DNA from: Neoarius graeffei
Taxonomy: Eukaryota; Chordata; Actinopteri; Siluriformes; Ariidae
Assembly (NCBI RefSeq): GCF_027579695.1
Contig: NC_083590.1
Location: 15,449,656 to 15,513,655 of the forward strand
Length of the DNA stretch: 64,000 nucleotides
Direction: 5' to 3'
The translations under genes and the position numbers were made by a program. Below are positions 62,431-64,000 of the stretch, in pieces (position 1 is the stretch's first letter; each line of letters opens with the position of its first letter). A model generated the notes under the pieces. The model ran no database searches. It saw only the letters and a list, made by a program, of their open reading frames with translations, and was not told the DNA's origin.

Positions 62431-62683
62431 TTCTTCTGTCTGCTGTTCTCTGTTCAGCTTCAGCTGCTGATGGTTTAATATCACACACAACAGAGGAGAG
62501 AAACTCAATATAACACTCAGTATTATCATTATTAATTACACTGTTAATGAGAATAAACAGGTGATATTAAATCCTCATGACATTCTGAATAATAACATTA
62601 ATTTTACAGTCATCATCTTTAAAGTAAGAATTAAACCAAGATGAAAATCTGTTGATGAAGTGTGTGTCATTGTGTCTCTGCAG
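62431..62683. other. NLR intron upstream of exon d
   Basis: The last 130 bp (ATCCTCATGACATTCTGAAT onward) match the sequence before exon c at 46508, so exon c or its relative was duplicated with its flank. Confidence 0.7.
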
Positions 62684-62944
62684 GTTGTGTGGTTGTGGTG
62701 TCTCAGATGAAGGCTGTGCTGCTCTGAGTTCAGCTCTGAGATCAAACCCCTCACACCTGAGACAACTGAATCTGACTAATAATAATCTGGGAGACTCAGG
62801 AGTGAAGTGTCTCTGTGCTGTACTGGAGAATCCTCACTGTAAAGTGGAGACACTGGATCTGACTGGGAATAAACTAGAAAACTCAGGAGTGAAGCGTCTC
62901 TGTGCTGTACTGGAGAATCCTCACTGTAAAGTGGAGACACTGAG
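62684..62944 (+). CDS. NLR leucine-rich-repeat exon (d), three repeats
   Basis: A 261-nt exon, one 87-nt LRR unit longer than exon c. It reads 'LCGCGVSDEGCAALSSALRS', 'LRQLNLTNNNLGDSGVKCLC', then 'LDLTGNKLENSGVKRLCAVL' and 'ENPHCKVETL'. The last repeat equals the one in exons a and b, so d looks like a fusion of c-type and a-type repeats. Phase 2/2, donor CTGAG/GTAAGA. The gene continues beyond the window; no B30.2 exon is seen. Confidence 0.85.
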
Positions 62945-63048
62945 GTAAGATCATCTCTCTGAGAGTCACAATATCTCACTAAATCAGCAGTTAATAGTTG
63001 TTTACAGTGTTGTTTATCAATTAAATTTTTCTGTAAAAGTAAAACATG
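62945..63048. other. NLR intron, matches the intron after exon a
   Basis: Same sequence up to the SINE insertion point as 44903-45006. Confidence 0.75.
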
Positions 63049-63387
63049 TGGGTGGCATGGTGGTGTAGTGTTTAGCACTGTCGCCTCACAGCAAGAAGGT
63101 TCTGTGTTTGAACCCAGTGGCTGACGAGGGCCTTTCTGTGCGGAGTTTGCATGTTCTCCCCGTGTCTGTGTGGGTTTCCTCCAGGTGCTCCGGTTTCCCC
63201 CACAGTCCAAAGACATGCAGGTTTGGATAATTGGTGGTTCTAAATTGACCGTAGGTGTGAATGTGAGTGTGAATGGTTGTTTGTGTCTGTCAGTCCTGTG
63301 GTGACCTGGTGAATTGTCCAGGGTGAACCCCGCCTCTCGCCCATAGTCAACTGGGATAGGATCCAGCTTGTGTGAGACCCTGTACAG
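63049..63387 (+). mobile_element. tRNA-headed SINE, 3' end cut by a hAT element
   Basis: Same family and same insertion point as the SINE at 45007 (preceded by GTAAAACATG), so both descend from one insertion. It lacks the MITE present in the other copy. Confidence 0.88.
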
Positions 63388-64000
63388 CAGGGGTCATCAA
63401 ACTCCGGCCCGCGGGCCAACTCCGGCCCGCCACCCCCCTTTGACCGGCCCCCCAGCCCCTCTGTCCCCCACCACTTGAACAGGCCCTATGAGGCAATCCC
63501 CAAAAGTGGTCATGGCCTATTTTTTTTAAATTGCTTTTTGGCAAATAATAACATGTCTGCATCTTGTATTTTGTTGATTTTATCAATTAAAATTGATATT
63601 TAGTTATAAAATGAACTATTCATATTTTCCGAATTTTCGTCATATGCTCGCGATCAAGCAGTGACGGGCAGCGCACGCACAGAGAACTGTCAGTGTTCAG
63701 GACAGCAAAATGGCTAGCAGTCAGCAAAAAGCTGACAGAGTGCAAAGTTTTAAAGAACAGTGGACCACCGATTATTTTTTCGTTCAGTGTAAGGACCGTG
63801 CAGTTTGTCTTGTATGTAAAGAAAGTGTGTCGGTTTTTAAAGAACATAATCTGCGTCGTCACTACGAAACCCGCCACAGAGTATGCTAGTTTGCGAGGGC
63901 AAACAAGAGAAGACAGGATTCGGAGGATGAAATGCGGACTGGCTGCACAACAGAATGTATTCCTTCGCCAAACCCAGATCAACCATGCTGTTGTCCGAGC
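63388..64000 (+). mobile_element. BED-finger hAT element 3, runs off the window
   Basis: The left end CAGGGGTCATCAAACTCCGG with GGCCCGCGGGCC is a hAT terminus inserted in the SINE tail (preceded by CTGTACAG). The right end is outside. Confidence 0.75.
63710..64000 (+). pseudogene. hAT transposase 3, BED finger only in the window
   Basis: The ATG at 63710 opens 'MASSQQKADRVQSFKEQWTT' and a BED-type finger 'VCLVCKESVSVFKEHNLRRH'. A frameshift after 'YETRHR' gives an early stop near 63889. The other frame continues 'SLRGQTREDRIRRMKCGLAA', as expected for this hAT group. It is related to the elements at 24866 and 27688 but belongs to a different subfamily. Confidence 0.75.

Overview
The window is vertebrate nuclear DNA, almost certainly from a teleost fish. 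It holds part of one fish-specific NLR immune-receptor gene (FISNA-NACHT-LRR, NLR-C/NLRC3-like) on the + strand, set in a dense field of nested transposable elements. The lineage call rests on the fish-type NLR, on tRNA-derived SINEs of a kind widespread in teleosts, and on the element mix: Gmr1-like and sushi-like Ty3 elements, Penelope, L1, CR1/L2, RTE-like LINEs, Tc1, pogo, hAT and Harbinger. An ostariophysan (for example a catfish) is only a guess. No rRNA, true tRNA gene, CRISPR or prokaryotic operon is present.

Layout. 1-3320: 5' half of a Gmr1-like Ty3 retrotransposon on the minus strand, with an open gag-protease-integrase frame that leaves the window. 3361-7660: RTE-like LINE, broken by a Penelope-like element that carries two copies of one MITE. 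8068-10000: SINE and a rearranged Tc1. 10464-11879 and 20700-21807: two sister TIR elements with internal foldbacks, GC-rich minisatellites and an exon of an uncharacterised gene family. 12907-20422: a decayed L2-type LINE interrupted by a pogo-like transposon with a PHD-like finger, by a SINE that itself holds a hAT, and by other exon-bearing elements. 23617-30241: BED-finger hAT elements, a hairpin element and another exon-bearing fragment. 30327-32040: two tandem copies of an NLR promoter plus first exon, the second split by a Harbinger element. 32126-38812: an L1 with a 12-bp target-site duplication. 39667-41738: NLR exon 2 and the large FISNA-NACHT exon. 42268-46791: LRR exons and repeats. 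47170-62430: a second copy of the 42268-44095 intron segment, opened up by four insertions (sushi-type LTR element, Tc1, CR1/L2 LINE, Tc1). 62684-62944: a further LRR exon. 63388-64000: start of a third BED-hAT.

How it fits together. The NLR exons at 30515 or 31905, 39667, 39959, 44708, 45871, 46618 and 62684 all keep reading phase across their GT/AG borders, so the receptor could still be functional although most of its intron sequence is transposon. Several insertions can be placed to the base by target-site duplications or by comparing the two copies of the intron segment. The most unusual recurring signal is a short first exon (core 'PDVYNYL...AYKSLDAY', often ending in a splice donor). 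It occurs six times in diverged forms, at least twice inside TIR/foldback elements, and resembles the N-terminus of uncharacterised SWIM-finger/YqaJ-nuclease proteins.
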